Shown here: positions 8,907-17,817 of the stretch, one piece after another | Position numbering within the stretch: the stretch's first letter is position 1 | How the letters are laid out: each line of letters starts with the position of its first letter | From: Cryptobacteroides sp934698975 | Lineage (GTDB): Bacteria > Bacteroidota > Bacteroidia > Bacteroidales > UBA932 | Direction: 5' to 3' | Assembly: GCA_934698975.1 (NCBI GenBank) | Contig: CAKUVR010000006.1 | Span: 44,223 to 108,222 of the forward strand | Length of the DNA: 64,000 bases | Made by a program: the position numbers and the translations under genes | Notes under the pieces: model-generated | The model's database searches: none | What the model saw: the letters and a program-made list of their open reading frames with translations, nothing else | Told to the model about the DNA's origin: nothing

Positions 8907-10058
8907 ATGACAAGACAAAAAGGACGGTTGCTGGCGATCGACACTGGATCGACATCAACGAAGATAGGGTATTTCATTGACGGAGAACTGGCGTTTGAAG
9001 AGAACCTGCAGCATCGCGCCGAGGATCTGTCGCGATTCAAGGATGTGATGGAACAGGAGACCTTGCGGCGTGATGACTTGCGAATTTTTATGCGTGGGCG
9101 GGGAATCCATGCTCAAGACATCGACATCATCATGGCTCGCGGCGGGCTTTTCTATCCTGTTGTCACGGGGATATATTCGGTGAACGAGGACATGAGAGAG
9201 GTGCTGCGTAGTTGCAAGTACGGGCGTCACGCATGCAATCTGAGTGCCATCATTGCTGACGATTTAGCGAAAGAAGTGACGGAAAAGAACCTTGCAAGAG
9301 GGGTTGGGATGCCATTCGGGGCTTGCAAGGCCTATATTGCCGATCCACCCATGGCAGACGAGATGCTCCCTGAGTGCCGTGTGGGTGGTCTGCCGGAGTT
9401 TCAGAGAAGGCCGTTTTTCCATGCTTTGAACTCCAGGGCGGTGGTCAGACGCTACCTCAGGGATCACGGGCATATTCATAATGACATCACTGCGATTGTC
9501 GCCCATATCGGTGGCGGAATCACGGTCACCCTTCACAGGAACGGGAAGGTGATAGATTCCAACAACGGAGTGGGAGGGGACGGGCCGTTCACCCCGGAGC
9601 GGGTGGGTTCTTGCCCTGGTTTCCAATTGGTAGACCTTTGCTTCAGTGGTGAATATTCAAAAGCCGAGATCAAGAAGAAACTGATGGGGCATGGAGGAGC
9701 CGTTGCGTTTTTCGGCACAAATGACCTTAAGGAAGTCATCCGTATGAGAGATGGCGGCGACATCCGAGCGAAAGTCTGGATGGAGGCGTTTGTCCTTAAT
9801 ATAGCCAAGTATGTCGCGTCAGAGGCAGCGGATGTTTCCGGAAAGGTGGATGTGATCCTGCTGACGGGTGGGGGAGCCTACGGGCAAGACATCGTTGAGG
9901 GAATCCGTCGGAGAGTGGAGTTCATAGCTCCTGTTGAGGTCTATCCAGGAGAGTTTGAACTTCAGAGCCTCGCCGATCATGGCTACGACATTCTATCCGG
10001 CAACGCCATTGTGCTTTCCTACGACAAGAATGCTCCTGAACCGGATCCGTTTGTCTAG
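8907..10058 (+). CDS. buk: Butyrate kinase
   Basis: Butyrate kinase interconverts butyryl phosphate plus ADP with butyrate plus ATP in the cytoplasm. The protein belongs to the acetokinase/butyrate kinase branch of the ASKHA fold: the N-terminal phosphate-binding strand LLAIDTGSTSTK, the substrate-site MARGG motif, IVAHIGGGITV, the GVGGDGPFTPERVG segment, and the adenosine-binding LLTGGGAYG. I chose the ATG at 8907 because conserved sequence begins six codons later; starts at 8844 and 8883 are in frame. The product of ~383 residues is slightly longer than usual (about 355). The usual partner, phosphotransbutyrylase, is not adjacent, so the gene may use a distant ptb or act on another branched acyl phosphate. 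Its stop overlaps the stop of the convergent TolC-like gene by 4 bp. Confidence 0.92.
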   Translation: MTRQKGRLLAIDTGSTSTKIGYFIDGELAFEENLQHRAEDLSRFKDVMEQETLRRDDLRIFMRGRGIHAQDIDIIMARGGLFYPVVTGIYSVNEDMREVLRSCKYGRHACNLSAIIADDLAKEVTEKNLARGVGMPFGACKAYIADPPMADEMLPECRVGGLPEFQRRPFFHALNSRAVVRRYLRDHGHIHNDITAIVAHIGGGITVTLHRNGKVIDSNNGVGGDGPFTPERVGSCPGFQLVDLCFSGEYSKAEIKKKLMGHGGAVAFFGTNDLKEVIRMRDGGDIRAKVWMEAFVLNIAKYVASEAADVSGKVDVILLTGGGAYGQDIVEGIRRRVEFIAPVEVYPGEFELQSLADHGYDILSGNAIVLSYDKNAPEPDPFV

Positions 10059-11374
10059 AAAAGCAGTTTCTGGCCTCGGTAAAAATCCAGCAGCTTGGCC
10101 GAGAACAGGAACTCGTAGCGGGCTCGTGCAAGATTTGATTCTGATTCCATGAAACTGTCGCGGGTCTCGTTGAACTCCGTGATGTTGGCCTTGCCGTTCT
10201 CGTACTTCGCAAGCACGAGTTCGTACGACTCCTTGGCGCTGGCATCGGCATCGAGGCTTGAGCGGAACTTCTCTTGAGCTGCCACCGCGTTGTAGTAGGC
10301 CTGCTGGATCTCCTTGTAGAGACTTTTCTTGCTGTTCTCCAACTGCAACATCTGATTCGTTCTCGAAAGCTCGGCGGAACGGATCTGGTTTCTGGTCTGG
10401 AAGCCAGAGAAGATTGGAATGCTGAGGCTGATGCCCAGATACTGGCTGAAATTGTTCTTGATCTGGTCGGCGAACGGATTGCTGGAATGGCTGCTCATCG
10501 TGTAGTAGTTGGTTCCAAGGCCACCGCTTGCCATCAGAGAAGGCAGACGCGCCCCCTTGGCGTTCTTTATTGAATATTCAGTGGCGTCCAACCGGAATTG
10601 CTCGGCTTGGATCGAAGGCTTGCATGAAACCGCCTGGGCATAAATGTCCTCCGGATCACTCAAAAGCAACCCTTCAACCGAAACCGAAGGCCGGACTATC
10701 GAAAACCCTTCAATGTCTGGGAGTTCCAGCAACTGGCTGAGATCCAGCAAGGACAATCTTAAACTGTTGGCTGCCTGTGTCTCGGCAAGGCGGCTCTGTC
10801 CCAACGCCGCTTTCTGCTGCGCCACTTGAACCTTGCTGGCCTTGCCGCTGGCCTCCATGGCCGAAAGCCTTTCGACCTGAAGCGAGTCGATGCCGACCTG
10901 ATTGCGGGCCACATCCAGCAGCTCCATGTTGTAGAGAATCTGCACGTAAGCCTGAGCCACGGCCACGCTGATATCCTCGCGGGCCTTTTGGAAATCCGCC
11001 GTCACAGCCTTGAGATTCAGTTCGTTGTATTTGATAGAGTTGTTTATCCTCAGCCCTTGGAACACCGGAACCGAGGCTCCGAGACTGACACCCGTGCTGG
11101 TCGTGTTCGTGTTGGAGTACGTGTTGTCGGCGGTCAATCCTCGTCCGAACGAGAAATTCTCGCTGGCGCTGGCGCTCACATCCGGCAGACGGCTGTTCCT
11201 GGATGTGTTCAGCTGGATTTCCTGCTGCTTGACCTGAATCTCCTGCTGCTTGAGCGAGATGTTGTTCTCAAGCGCATGCTCGATGCAGTCCTGAAGCGTC
11301 CACGGCCCTCTGTCCCGCGCGTAAAGCCCGGCTGTCACCAACCCCAACGCAATCAATGAATATACTCTCTTCAT
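10055..11374 (-). CDS. TolC-family outer membrane efflux protein
   Basis: Outer membrane channel that completes a tripartite efflux pump. A short signal sequence (MKRVYSLIALGLVTAGLYA) is followed by WTLQDCIEHALENN, the typical TolC/OEP start, and by two repeats of long amphipathic helices with Gln-, Ala- and Ser-rich heptads (for example SLKQQEIQVKQQEIQ and ARYEFLFSAKLLDFYRG near the C-terminus). The 439-residue length is normal. It is the last of five co-oriented genes and lies 4 bp after the adaptor gene, so the whole pump is made from one transcript. Confidence 0.93.
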   Translation of the reverse strand: MKRVYSLIALGLVTAGLYARDRGPWTLQDCIEHALENNISLKQQEIQVKQQEIQLNTSRNSRLPDVSASASENFSFGRGLTADNTYSNTNTTSTGVSLGASVPVFQGLRINNSIKYNELNLKAVTADFQKAREDISVAVAQAYVQILYNMELLDVARNQVGIDSLQVERLSAMEASGKASKVQVAQQKAALGQSRLAETQAANSLRLSLLDLSQLLELPDIEGFSIVRPSVSVEGLLLSDPEDIYAQAVSCKPSIQAEQFRLDATEYSIKNAKGARLPSLMASGGLGTNYYTMSSHSSNPFADQIKNNFSQYLGISLSIPIFSGFQTRNQIRSAELSRTNQMLQLENSKKSLYKEIQQAYYNAVAAQEKFRSSLDADASAKESYELVLAKYENGKANITEFNETRDSFMESESNLARARYEFLFSAKLLDFYRGQKLLF

Positions 11375-11378
11375 AACG

Positions 11379-12476
11379 TTATTTCTTGTCTGTGAATATC
11401 TGGTTTCCGCGAACTTTCTGATCCTTGCTCAGTCCGCTCTTCACCTCAATCTTGACACCGTCACTGAGGCCTGTGGTCACCGGCCGACGTTTGTACTGTC
11501 CGTTTCCTTCGGCCAGATAGACGAATGTGGAATCCTTCTCGAAGGAAATAGCTGCCTCAGGTACAGCCAGAACTGAATCAACGTGCTCAAGTGTGATCTC
11601 TGCGTTGGCGCTGTAGCCCGAACGGATTTTCACGCTGTCAAGCTGGCTGACCCTGGCCTTGATCTCGAACTGGTTGGCACCGTTGTTCTGCACGGCCTTC
11701 GGGGAAATATATTCAAGGACAGCGTCCATTTCCACGCCTTGCACCGCGCCGATGGTGATCTTCATCTCCGTGCCTTCTTCAACTTTGCCGACCTCGGTCT
11801 CGTCCAGATTGCCTTTGAAGATCAGGTCGCTCATGTCGGCCACGGTTGCGATGGTCGTCCCGTCGTTGAAAGTGTTGCTCTGGATCACCGAGTTGCCGAC
11901 CTTTACAGGCACGTCCAGAATCAGACCGGTGATCGTCGAGCGGATCAGGGTTGAGCTGGCCGTGGCATTGCGCTTTGACACACCGTCACGTACAACCTCC
12001 AAGGACTCCTCGGCCGCCTCTTTCTCCTCCTTTGCCTGATCGAGAGCCTGACGCACTTGGTCATATTCCTCGGCACTCACCAACTGCTTGTCGTAGAGAG
12101 CCTTCTCTCTGCCGAAGTTGGTCTCTGCCTGTTCCAGATTCAATTCGGCGATGCGCAGACGGCTTTGCGCCGAGCTTAGAGATCCCATCTCAGGGATGAC
12201 CTTGACTTTGGCGATCACCTCGCCCTCTTTGACATGATCTCCGGCCTCCTTGTAGATCTCGGAGATGATGCCGCTGATCTGCGGCTTGATGTTCACCTCG
12301 TCGCGCGGCTCGATGGTGCCTGTTATGAGGGTGGTCTTTTTGATGTCGGCGATCTCGGCGGAAAGTTCCTCGTAGCGGATTTCTTGCGGACGGGACTTTT
12401 TCCAGAGGAAGAAGAATGTGCCGGCGAACACCAGAATGACGGCGGCGAACAGAATGTACTTGAAATACTTTTTCAT
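11379..12476 (-). CDS. MacA-like periplasmic adaptor subunit (RND/HlyD family)
   Basis: Periplasmic membrane-fusion protein that links the inner membrane ABC permeases to the TolC-like channel. One N-terminal membrane anchor (residues about 6-26) is followed by the split lipoyl domain (VNIKPQISGIISEIYKEAGD... and, after a long coiled-coil hairpin rich in Glu/Gln/Ala at about 95-165, LIRSTITGLILDVPVKVGN), then a beta-barrel and a membrane-proximal domain. Length of 365 is typical for MacA. Position between the permeases and the TolC gene fixes the role; substrate is not indicated, though MacAB-type pumps usually export peptides, siderophores or macrolide-like compounds. Confidence 0.93.
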   Translation of the reverse strand: MKKYFKYILFAAVILVFAGTFFFLWKKSRPQEIRYEELSAEIADIKKTTLITGTIEPRDEVNIKPQISGIISEIYKEAGDHVKEGEVIAKVKVIPEMGSLSSAQSRLRIAELNLEQAETNFGREKALYDKQLVSAEEYDQVRQALDQAKEEKEAAEESLEVVRDGVSKRNATASSTLIRSTITGLILDVPVKVGNSVIQSNTFNDGTTIATVADMSDLIFKGNLDETEVGKVEEGTEMKITIGAVQGVEMDAVLEYISPKAVQNNGANQFEIKARVSQLDSVKIRSGYSANAEITLEHVDSVLAVPEAAISFEKDSTFVYLAEGNGQYKRRPVTTGLSDGVKIEVKSGLSKDQKVRGNQIFTDKK

Positions 12477-12504
12477 ATTTTTAACTTATTATTTCTGAAT
12501 ATGT

Positions 12505-13770
12505 TTACTCGTCTCTCATGGCATCCACCGGCTTGATGCTCATAGCCCTGCCGGCCGGTGCGAGTCCAGCCACAACTCCTAGAACCATCAACCCGGCAAG
12601 AGTCCCGACGGCTGTCCAGAAGCTGATCTGGAACGGTGCCTGAAGGATGCCGTCCGTTGTGAACGCCAGTTCCAATCCTTGCAGGATAAGCACCGAGAAC
12701 AGCAGACCGAGCATTCCGGCCACGGCTGTCAGGAGGATGCTTTCCCAGATAATCTGCGAGAGAATCATCTTGGGAGTGGCCCCGATGGCCCGGCGGATTC
12801 CTATTTCGGTTGTGCGCTCCCGAACGGTGACCATCATGATGTTCGAGACTCCGATGATACCGGCCAGAAGGGTTCCGATTCCGATCAGCCAGATCAAAAA
12901 GTTCACACCCTTGAAGAGGCTGTCCACCATCATGTAGAACATCTCGGTGTTGAGGACGCTGACAGCCTGCTCATCGGTCGGATCGATGTAGTGGTTACCT
13001 GCGACAGCCTTCCTGATTTTAGGGATTATGTCGCTCATCACGACTCCCTCCTTTGCGGTCACCGCCATGATCTGCACCTTGTCTCCCATATTGTAGACCG
13101 ACTGGACAACCGAAATCGGAATAACAATCGCTTCGGTCTGTCTGCCTCCGAAACTGATGACACTGTGTTCGTTGTAGTCAACTCCGATAACCTGGTAATA
13201 TGCCGGGCCGATCTTGATTCTGGTTCCGCACGGATCCACTCCCTTGGGGTAGAGGTTTTCATAAACCTGTTTCCCGATCACGCAGACCTTGCGTTTCTGC
13301 GCCACGTCCATCTCGTTGATATATCGACCGTAAACTATCGTCGGTGTCTCTATCTTGGCGAAATCAGCTTTCAGCCCTTTGACATTGCACCTTGAGGATC
13401 TTTCTCCGTAGGTGGCGTCACCTCTGGACCAGCTGAAGCATTGAGGGGAAACAACATCCAGTTCGGGAACCTTCTCCTTAAGGATGTCCACATCCTTGAT
13501 GTTCATTTCCCAGTATCTACCCTTGTTGAAGCCTTTATAAGGTTTTGTGGTGTTCTGGGACCAGATCATCGCCGAATTGGAAGCGAACCCTCCCATCTGC
13601 TGGTTCAGCATTACCTTGAACCCGTCTCCGCCTCCCAGCAGAAACAGCAGCATGAATATTCCCCAGAACACTCCGAACCCCGTAAGCAGGCTCCGGCCCT
13701 TGTTGCGGGTCAGCGTGTCTATAATCTCCTTAAATCTGTCTATGTCAAAAATAATCATCTGAATATTCAA
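12505..13770 (-). CDS. MacB-like ABC transporter permease (first of two)
   Basis: The protein has the MacB_PCD/FtsX arrangement: an N-terminal membrane helix (SLLTGFGVFWGIFMLLFLLG, about residues 28-47), a large periplasmic core domain (~50-290), then three membrane helices in the FtsX domain. The cytoplasmic coupling motif TVRERTTEIGIRRAIGATP, characteristic of this family, follows the second helix. It has no ATPase domain of its own and depends on the ATPase encoded two genes upstream. It and the next permease are distinct paralogues, so the pump probably works as a heterodimer. The longest start (ATG 13770) is used; an ATG four codons in is possible. Confidence 0.93.
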   Translation of the reverse strand: MNIQMIIFDIDRFKEIIDTLTRNKGRSLLTGFGVFWGIFMLLFLLGGGDGFKVMLNQQMGGFASNSAMIWSQNTTKPYKGFNKGRYWEMNIKDVDILKEKVPELDVVSPQCFSWSRGDATYGERSSRCNVKGLKADFAKIETPTIVYGRYINEMDVAQKRKVCVIGKQVYENLYPKGVDPCGTRIKIGPAYYQVIGVDYNEHSVISFGGRQTEAIVIPISVVQSVYNMGDKVQIMAVTAKEGVVMSDIIPKIRKAVAGNHYIDPTDEQAVSVLNTEMFYMMVDSLFKGVNFLIWLIGIGTLLAGIIGVSNIMMVTVRERTTEIGIRRAIGATPKMILSQIIWESILLTAVAGMLGLLFSVLILQGLELAFTTDGILQAPFQISFWTAVGTLAGLMVLGVVAGLAPAGRAMSIKPVDAMRDE

Positions 13771-13782
13771 TTAATATATTCG

Positions 13783-15087
13783 TCATTCGCTGCGGAGGGC
13801 TTCGATGGGGCGGACCTTGGCGGCTTTGCGGGCGGGGGCGAGGCCGGCGAGGGTGCCGGCGATGATCAGCAGGATCGTGGCTCCGAAGCAGACGTTGAGG
13901 CCGACAGTCGGGTCTTTGAACACCGTCTGCTGGAACAGGCCAAAATCCATCACCATATTTCCGGAAATATGATCGAGCCACTCGTTGGCCAGAACTCCGA
14001 GCACCATACCCACATAGCCGAAGAACGCCGTGATGATGATGCTTTCCGAGATGATCAGTTTCAGGATGGCCCAAGGGCTCGCACCGATCGCCTTCCTGAT
14101 TCCAAACTCGTGCGTTCGCTCCTTGACGGAGATCAGCATGATGTTCGAGACACCAACGATGCCGCTCAGCAATGTCAAGATTCCGATGATCCAGAGAGCC
14201 GTGCGGATCATGGACATTCCTTTCCCCATCTGCATGTTCATTGTGAAGAGGTTCCATATTCCAATGGCGCCCTTGTCGTCCGGAGCGGCGTCATGGTTCT
14301 TACTGAGAGCCGTCCGTAATTTGTCTTCGAAGGCCTCGTTTGCCTCTATCGTCTTCAGACCGTGGAAAGAGAAATAATATTCATCAATGTCCTGTCCACG
14401 GTTGTAGATTGTCCTTAGTGTCGTGATCGGGGTGTATATATTAACGTAACCCTGATTGTTCGGTCGGGTGATGCCGATCACCTGATACATAGAAGTCCCG
14501 ATCTTGACATACTCTCCGATCAACGCCTTGGCCTTTTCCGCCTTTTGCATGGCGCTTAGTCCGGTTTCCCTTTCTCCGTCTACGCCGAGCAGCTCTCTCG
14601 CATCGTTGCTGTCAATAACGATGACCCTGCGCTTCTCCTTGATGTCCACATCGTTGATCGGGCGGCCGAACATCAAGTCTATCTTATTGACCCTGAAATG
14701 CTCGGGGCTTACACCTGTAAGTTGCCTGACAATATATTCCTTGCCATGGCTCGCCGTGACGCTGGATTGGAAGAGGATTGTCCCGGCTTCCTCCACTTTG
14801 TCTGAGAAATCAGGACCAAGAGTGATTTCCACATCCTTGTCGTTCAGTTTTATCCGCCGGCCTTCCTGCATTCCTTTGTAGGCTTTATTGGTTCGGCCTC
14901 CCCAGACGTTCATCGTGTTGGTCATGTAGTCGTTGTTGTTGCTCTCGAGGGCGTGGATCAGGCCATTTCCCGCTCCCAGCAGAAAGATGAGCATGAATAT
15001 TCCCCATGCCACGGCGAAGCCGGTCAATGCCGTACGGAGCTTGTTTCGCCGGATGTCGCTCCAGATTTCATCAAACAGATCCCTCAT
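13783..15087 (-). CDS. MacB-like ABC transporter permease (second of two)
   Basis: A paralogue of the neighbouring permease with the same layout: N-terminal membrane helix (LRTALTGFAVAWGIFMLIFL), periplasmic domain of ~240 residues, three C-terminal membrane helices, and the FtsX-family coupling motif SVKERTHEFGIRKAIGASP. Length 434 is typical. The gene follows the ATPase gene by only 3 bp and is followed by the other permease after 12 bp. Having two different permeases with one ATPase suggests a 1:1 heterodimeric transporter with two copies of the ATPase. Confidence 0.93.
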   Translation of the reverse strand: MRDLFDEIWSDIRRNKLRTALTGFAVAWGIFMLIFLLGAGNGLIHALESNNNDYMTNTMNVWGGRTNKAYKGMQEGRRIKLNDKDVEITLGPDFSDKVEEAGTILFQSSVTASHGKEYIVRQLTGVSPEHFRVNKIDLMFGRPINDVDIKEKRRVIVIDSNDARELLGVDGERETGLSAMQKAEKAKALIGEYVKIGTSMYQVIGITRPNNQGYVNIYTPITTLRTIYNRGQDIDEYYFSFHGLKTIEANEAFEDKLRTALSKNHDAAPDDKGAIGIWNLFTMNMQMGKGMSMIRTALWIIGILTLLSGIVGVSNIMLISVKERTHEFGIRKAIGASPWAILKLIISESIIITAFFGYVGMVLGVLANEWLDHISGNMVMDFGLFQQTVFKDPTVGLNVCFGATILLIIAGTLAGLAPARKAAKVRPIEALRSE

Positions 15088-15090
15088 GGC

Positions 15091-15813
15091 CTACTTCATT
15101 ATTGTGCCCTCGCCGAACGGTGACGCGTCGTGATGTATGTTCTGCTCTATCTTGCCGATGACTCCGTCCTTGATGTGGATGATGCGGTTGGTGAAGTTGG
15201 CCACCCCGCTCTCGTGAGTCACCACGATGATGGTCATGTTCTCTTTTTCGTTAAGCTCACGGAGAAGATTCATGATCTCCACGGAAGTCTTTGAGTCAAG
15301 GGCTCCCGTCGGCTCGTCCGCCAGGATGATTTCCGGCTTGGTGATCAGCGCCCGGGCGATCGCCACCCTCTGCTTCTGTCCTCCGGACATCTCGTTCGGA
15401 TAGTGGTCCGCCCATTCCTTAAGGCCAAGTCTTTCCAGAAACTCCATCGCCATCTTGTGCCGTTTCTGTCGTCCGACACCCTGATAGAACAGAGGCAGTT
15501 CGACATTCTCGGCCGCAGTCTTGAACCCTATCAGATTGTAAGATTGGAATATGAATCCAATCATCTTGTTCCGGTACTCGGCCGCTTTGGTCTCGCTGAG
15601 GTTCCAGATGAGGTTGCCCGCTATTCGATACTCGCCCGAATCGTAGTTGTCCAGGATTCCAAGAATATTCAGAAGAGTGGATTTCCCCGATCCCGACGCT
15701 CCCATGATGGAGACGAACTCTCCTTTCTCTATGGTAAGGTCAATGCCCTTCAGCACGTGCAAAGGCTGCGCGCCCTGATAGGTCTTGTTGACATCTTTCA
15801 GTTCAATAAGCAT
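15091..15813 (-). CDS. MacB/LolD-type ABC transporter ATP-binding protein
   Basis: ATPase that powers the two FtsX-type permeases downstream. Walker A GASGSGKST, Q-loop (FIFQSYNLI), signature MSGGQKQR, Walker B IILADEPTGALD and the switch histidine (VVTHE) are all intact. I start at MLIELKDVNKTY because ABC domains of this class begin there; an in-frame ATG at 15885 would add 24 residues (MTAGKNGTVAEKET...) without a recognisable role and is also downstream of the promoter, so it remains possible. It is the first gene of the five-gene efflux operon. The C-terminal extension after the H-loop is short and basic/polar. Confidence 0.93.
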   Translation of the reverse strand: MLIELKDVNKTYQGAQPLHVLKGIDLTIEKGEFVSIMGASGSGKSTLLNILGILDNYDSGEYRIAGNLIWNLSETKAAEYRNKMIGFIFQSYNLIGFKTAAENVELPLFYQGVGRQKRHKMAMEFLERLGLKEWADHYPNEMSGGQKQRVAIARALITKPEIILADEPTGALDSKTSVEIMNLLRELNEKENMTIIVVTHESGVANFTNRIIHIKDGVIGKIEQNIHHDASPFGEGTIMK

Positions 15814-15895
15814 TTGGTTGTTATCTTTTGCCCGTAGGGCTGTTGTTTCCTTTTCGGCCACCGTGCCGTTTTTCCCAGCCGTCAAGTTTGCGTTT

Positions 15896-15912
15896 GCTGA
15901 GTTTGTCGAAAC
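15896..15912 (+). repeat. Degenerate copy of the GAGCYTGTCGA palindromic repeat
   Basis: GCTGAGTTTGTCGAAAC matches the repeat core with one substitution, but the arms no longer pair well. It lies in the leader of the efflux operon, upstream of both possible ATPase starts. Confidence 0.5.
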
Positions 15913-15930
15913 ATCGAGGTACCGCTTTTG

Positions 15931-15950
15931 TGTATTAGTTTATTAATACA
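15931..15950. promoter_or_regulatory. Operator-like palindrome at the efflux operon start site
   Basis: TGTATTA (15931-15937) and TAATACA (15944-15950) form a perfect 7-bp inverted repeat with a 6-bp spacer. It sits directly downstream of the -7 box and would cover the transcription start near 15947, the classic position for a repressor of the TetR, PadR or MarR type. No regulator gene is adjacent. Confidence 0.5.
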
Positions 15951-15953
15951 CTG

Positions 15954-15984
15954 CAAAGATAGGTATGTTTTCCGATAATGCAAA
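15954..15984 (-). promoter_or_regulatory. Bacteroidetes-type promoter of the efflux operon
   Basis: On the minus strand TATCTTTG (plus-strand CAAAGATA, 15954-15961) is 19 bp from TTTG (plus-strand CAAA, 15981-15984), a near-consensus match to TTTG-N19-TAnnTTTG. Confidence 0.7.
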
Positions 15985-16096
15985 AGTTTTTTATAGGAAA
16001 ATCACTAATCCTGGAAAATAACGTTTCAGCGCCTGATTAGTAACAAATCACACGCCAATTCCTTAAAAATGCTTATTTTGCGGATTGAGAAATCTT

Positions 16097-16966
16097 TCAC
16101 TCGAACGTGTAGAGGATGTCCCATCCGAAGCTCTCTCCTCTGTCTAGTCTTATCGGCATATAAGGCTCCACACAGGCCACACGTGGATTTGCCCAGAACA
16201 CTATGTGGTGGAGCGGCCTTGAGCCTTGGACACTTACACTGTGCGGTCTGCCGTCGGAAGAATCGTCCTCGCTGATGCGGAATGAATATGGCGTGTCTCC
16301 GTCCGAGGAATGCAGATCGCCCATATATACAGATGGAGGGACTACCGGCGCGCCGAACCTTATGCCGTGGCCTTCGAGAGCGACATTGTCATATTCAAAC
16401 CTCCAGTTTCCGGTTGGTTTGTAAGGGAAATCAATCTTTCGCCCCTGACCTACAGGGACACCGCCGAATGTGAAAAAATTGTGATTGTAGGAATATCCCT
16501 CAAGCTGGGCGGCGGCTTCCCATGTCAGGCGGTGGGAGATTCTCATCGAGTCGCCACTCAGCAGCGTGATCTTTTTCTCATAAGAATATATTCCTTTAAG
16601 AATATGACGGAAAACAACTTCAGAATCAGACATATTCACATCTCTTTGCCCTTCGTCCGCAATCTGGTATAGACGGAACCAGTCGTAGGGCTTGTCATCG
16701 GGACGAAGGAGAAGGCCTACTCCCGGTTTCACGAAAGTGCCTTCGGGCTCGACGCCGTTGAAATCCACTGTCACAAACTCCTCCGACGGGCCGCGCACAT
16801 GATCGTGGACGTAGATGTCATCTATGTCCGACCATCTGTCCGCGAACACGTAGCCGTCCTTGACTATACGGTGGAACACACCGAACCAATCGAACCGGGT
16901 GCCTCTGTAATCGACACCCGGCTCGCTGATTTCGACCGTAAGTCCTTCTTTCTTCAGAATGATCAT
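16097..16966 (-). CDS. Galactose mutarotase-like (aldose epimerase-fold) protein
   Basis: The 289-residue cytoplasmic protein reads as a beta-rich sugar-binding protein of the galactose mutarotase-like superfold: a strand-rich body with FDWFGVFHRIV near the start, a run of short beta-strands, and histidines in the SYNHNFFTFGGVP region where mutarotases carry catalytic/sugar-contacting residues. I cannot assign a precise subfamily. Its start overlaps the ROK kinase stop by 4 bp (ATGA), which implies translational coupling and makes it the last gene of the nine-gene sugar operon. A role in anomer conversion of the imported sugar is the natural inference. Confidence 0.7.
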   Translation of the reverse strand: MIILKKEGLTVEISEPGVDYRGTRFDWFGVFHRIVKDGYVFADRWSDIDDIYVHDHVRGPSEEFVTVDFNGVEPEGTFVKPGVGLLLRPDDKPYDWFRLYQIADEGQRDVNMSDSEVVFRHILKGIYSYEKKITLLSGDSMRISHRLTWEAAAQLEGYSYNHNFFTFGGVPVGQGRKIDFPYKPTGNWRFEYDNVALEGHGIRFGAPVVPPSVYMGDLHSSDGDTPYSFRISEDDSSDGRPHSVSVQGSRPLHHIVFWANPRVACVEPYMPIRLDRGESFGWDILYTFE

Positions 16967-17817
16967 ACCGCCAGCATTTCAAGAATTCTCCTGTCCGTGT
17001 CACTGTCCGCACAGATGGGCTCTCCATCGGCCGACCTGCTGGCAAGTTCCCGAAGGCCGTTGAATGTCGCACCGCTGATGTCGCTGACAGAACTGATCTT
17101 CTTAAGTGTCGGCACCATGGAGAGCGCCGCTTCGAGACTGTGTCCGAAAAGTTCGTATGAACGAGATATCTGACCGCCTAAAAGCAATCTGTTGACGCCA
17201 ATCTTTTCAAGAATCGGAGCTATCGCCTGTCCGAGAATATCCCCGCATTCATCGAACCGTGCCATGGCTTCCTTATCTCCTCCGAAAGCCTTCTCTGCCA
17301 GTTCTTTCACCGTAATGCCTTTATACCCACGAAGGAAGCCCCTCTTGGAGACATAGTCCTCAAGGATTCCGTCACGATAAGGGCGGTTATAGATTGGTAC
17401 GAGAGGGGAACCAAGCTCGTTGGTAAGCAGACATCCGTCCACAGCCATGGCAAAGCCGAGTCCTGTTCCGAGAGAGACGAGGGCGACCTTGTCGAACCCT
17501 TCGCGTTTGGTCAACCAGAGCTCCCCGAGAAGCATCACGTTCACATCGTGCGAGAAACTGCACGTCTCAAGCCCGGCAAGGTCCTGAAACCTTTCTCCAT
17601 AGACTGACGCGAACTTATGCTTCATCAGGAATGTTCCGTCCGAGTATCTGAACGGCCCCGGAATGGCCACGGACGCCGCGTCATAGTCCTTGACCGCCTG
17701 CCTGAGGGAAGAGACAATCTCCTCCCTCGGGCCAGCCGAGTCAATCGGGATTTCCCGCCCGTCGGAGCATTTGATGAATGTTCCTCCTATGTCAAGCAGG
17801 ATCGTTCTGGTAGCCAT
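16963..17817 (-). CDS. ROK-like sugar kinase lacking the usual zinc motif
   Basis: Sugar kinase of the ASKHA/ROK fold, expected to phosphorylate the imported or isomerised monosaccharide. I start at MATRTILLDIGGTF because the phosphate-1 motif LLDIGGTFIK begins there; the longer frame is antisense-free but covers the upstream gene. Phosphate-2 strand ALVSLGTGLGFAMAVDG and adenosine-site LLLGGQISRS are present. The HEXGH and CxCGxxGCxE zinc-binding motif of classical ROK proteins is absent: the corresponding stretch reads NELGSPLVPIYNR. This suggests a divergent or zinc-independent branch. The start lies 26 bp inside the end of the upstream isomerase gene and the stop overlaps the mutarotase start. 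Confidence 0.8.
   Translation of the reverse strand: MATRTILLDIGGTFIKCSDGREIPIDSAGPREEIVSSLRQAVKDYDAASVAIPGPFRYSDGTFLMKHKFASVYGERFQDLAGLETCSFSHDVNVMLLGELWLTKREGFDKVALVSLGTGLGFAMAVDGCLLTNELGSPLVPIYNRPYRDGILEDYVSKRGFLRGYKGITVKELAEKAFGGDKEAMARFDECGDILGQAIAPILEKIGVNRLLLGGQISRSYELFGHSLEAALSMVPTLKKISSVSDISGATFNGLRELASRSADGEPICADSDTDRRILEMLAV

Noticed and set aside
10644..11359. Long plus-strand frames opposite the TolC and adaptor genes
   Set aside because: They are shadows produced by the GC-biased third positions of the real minus-strand genes, whose protein motifs are clear.
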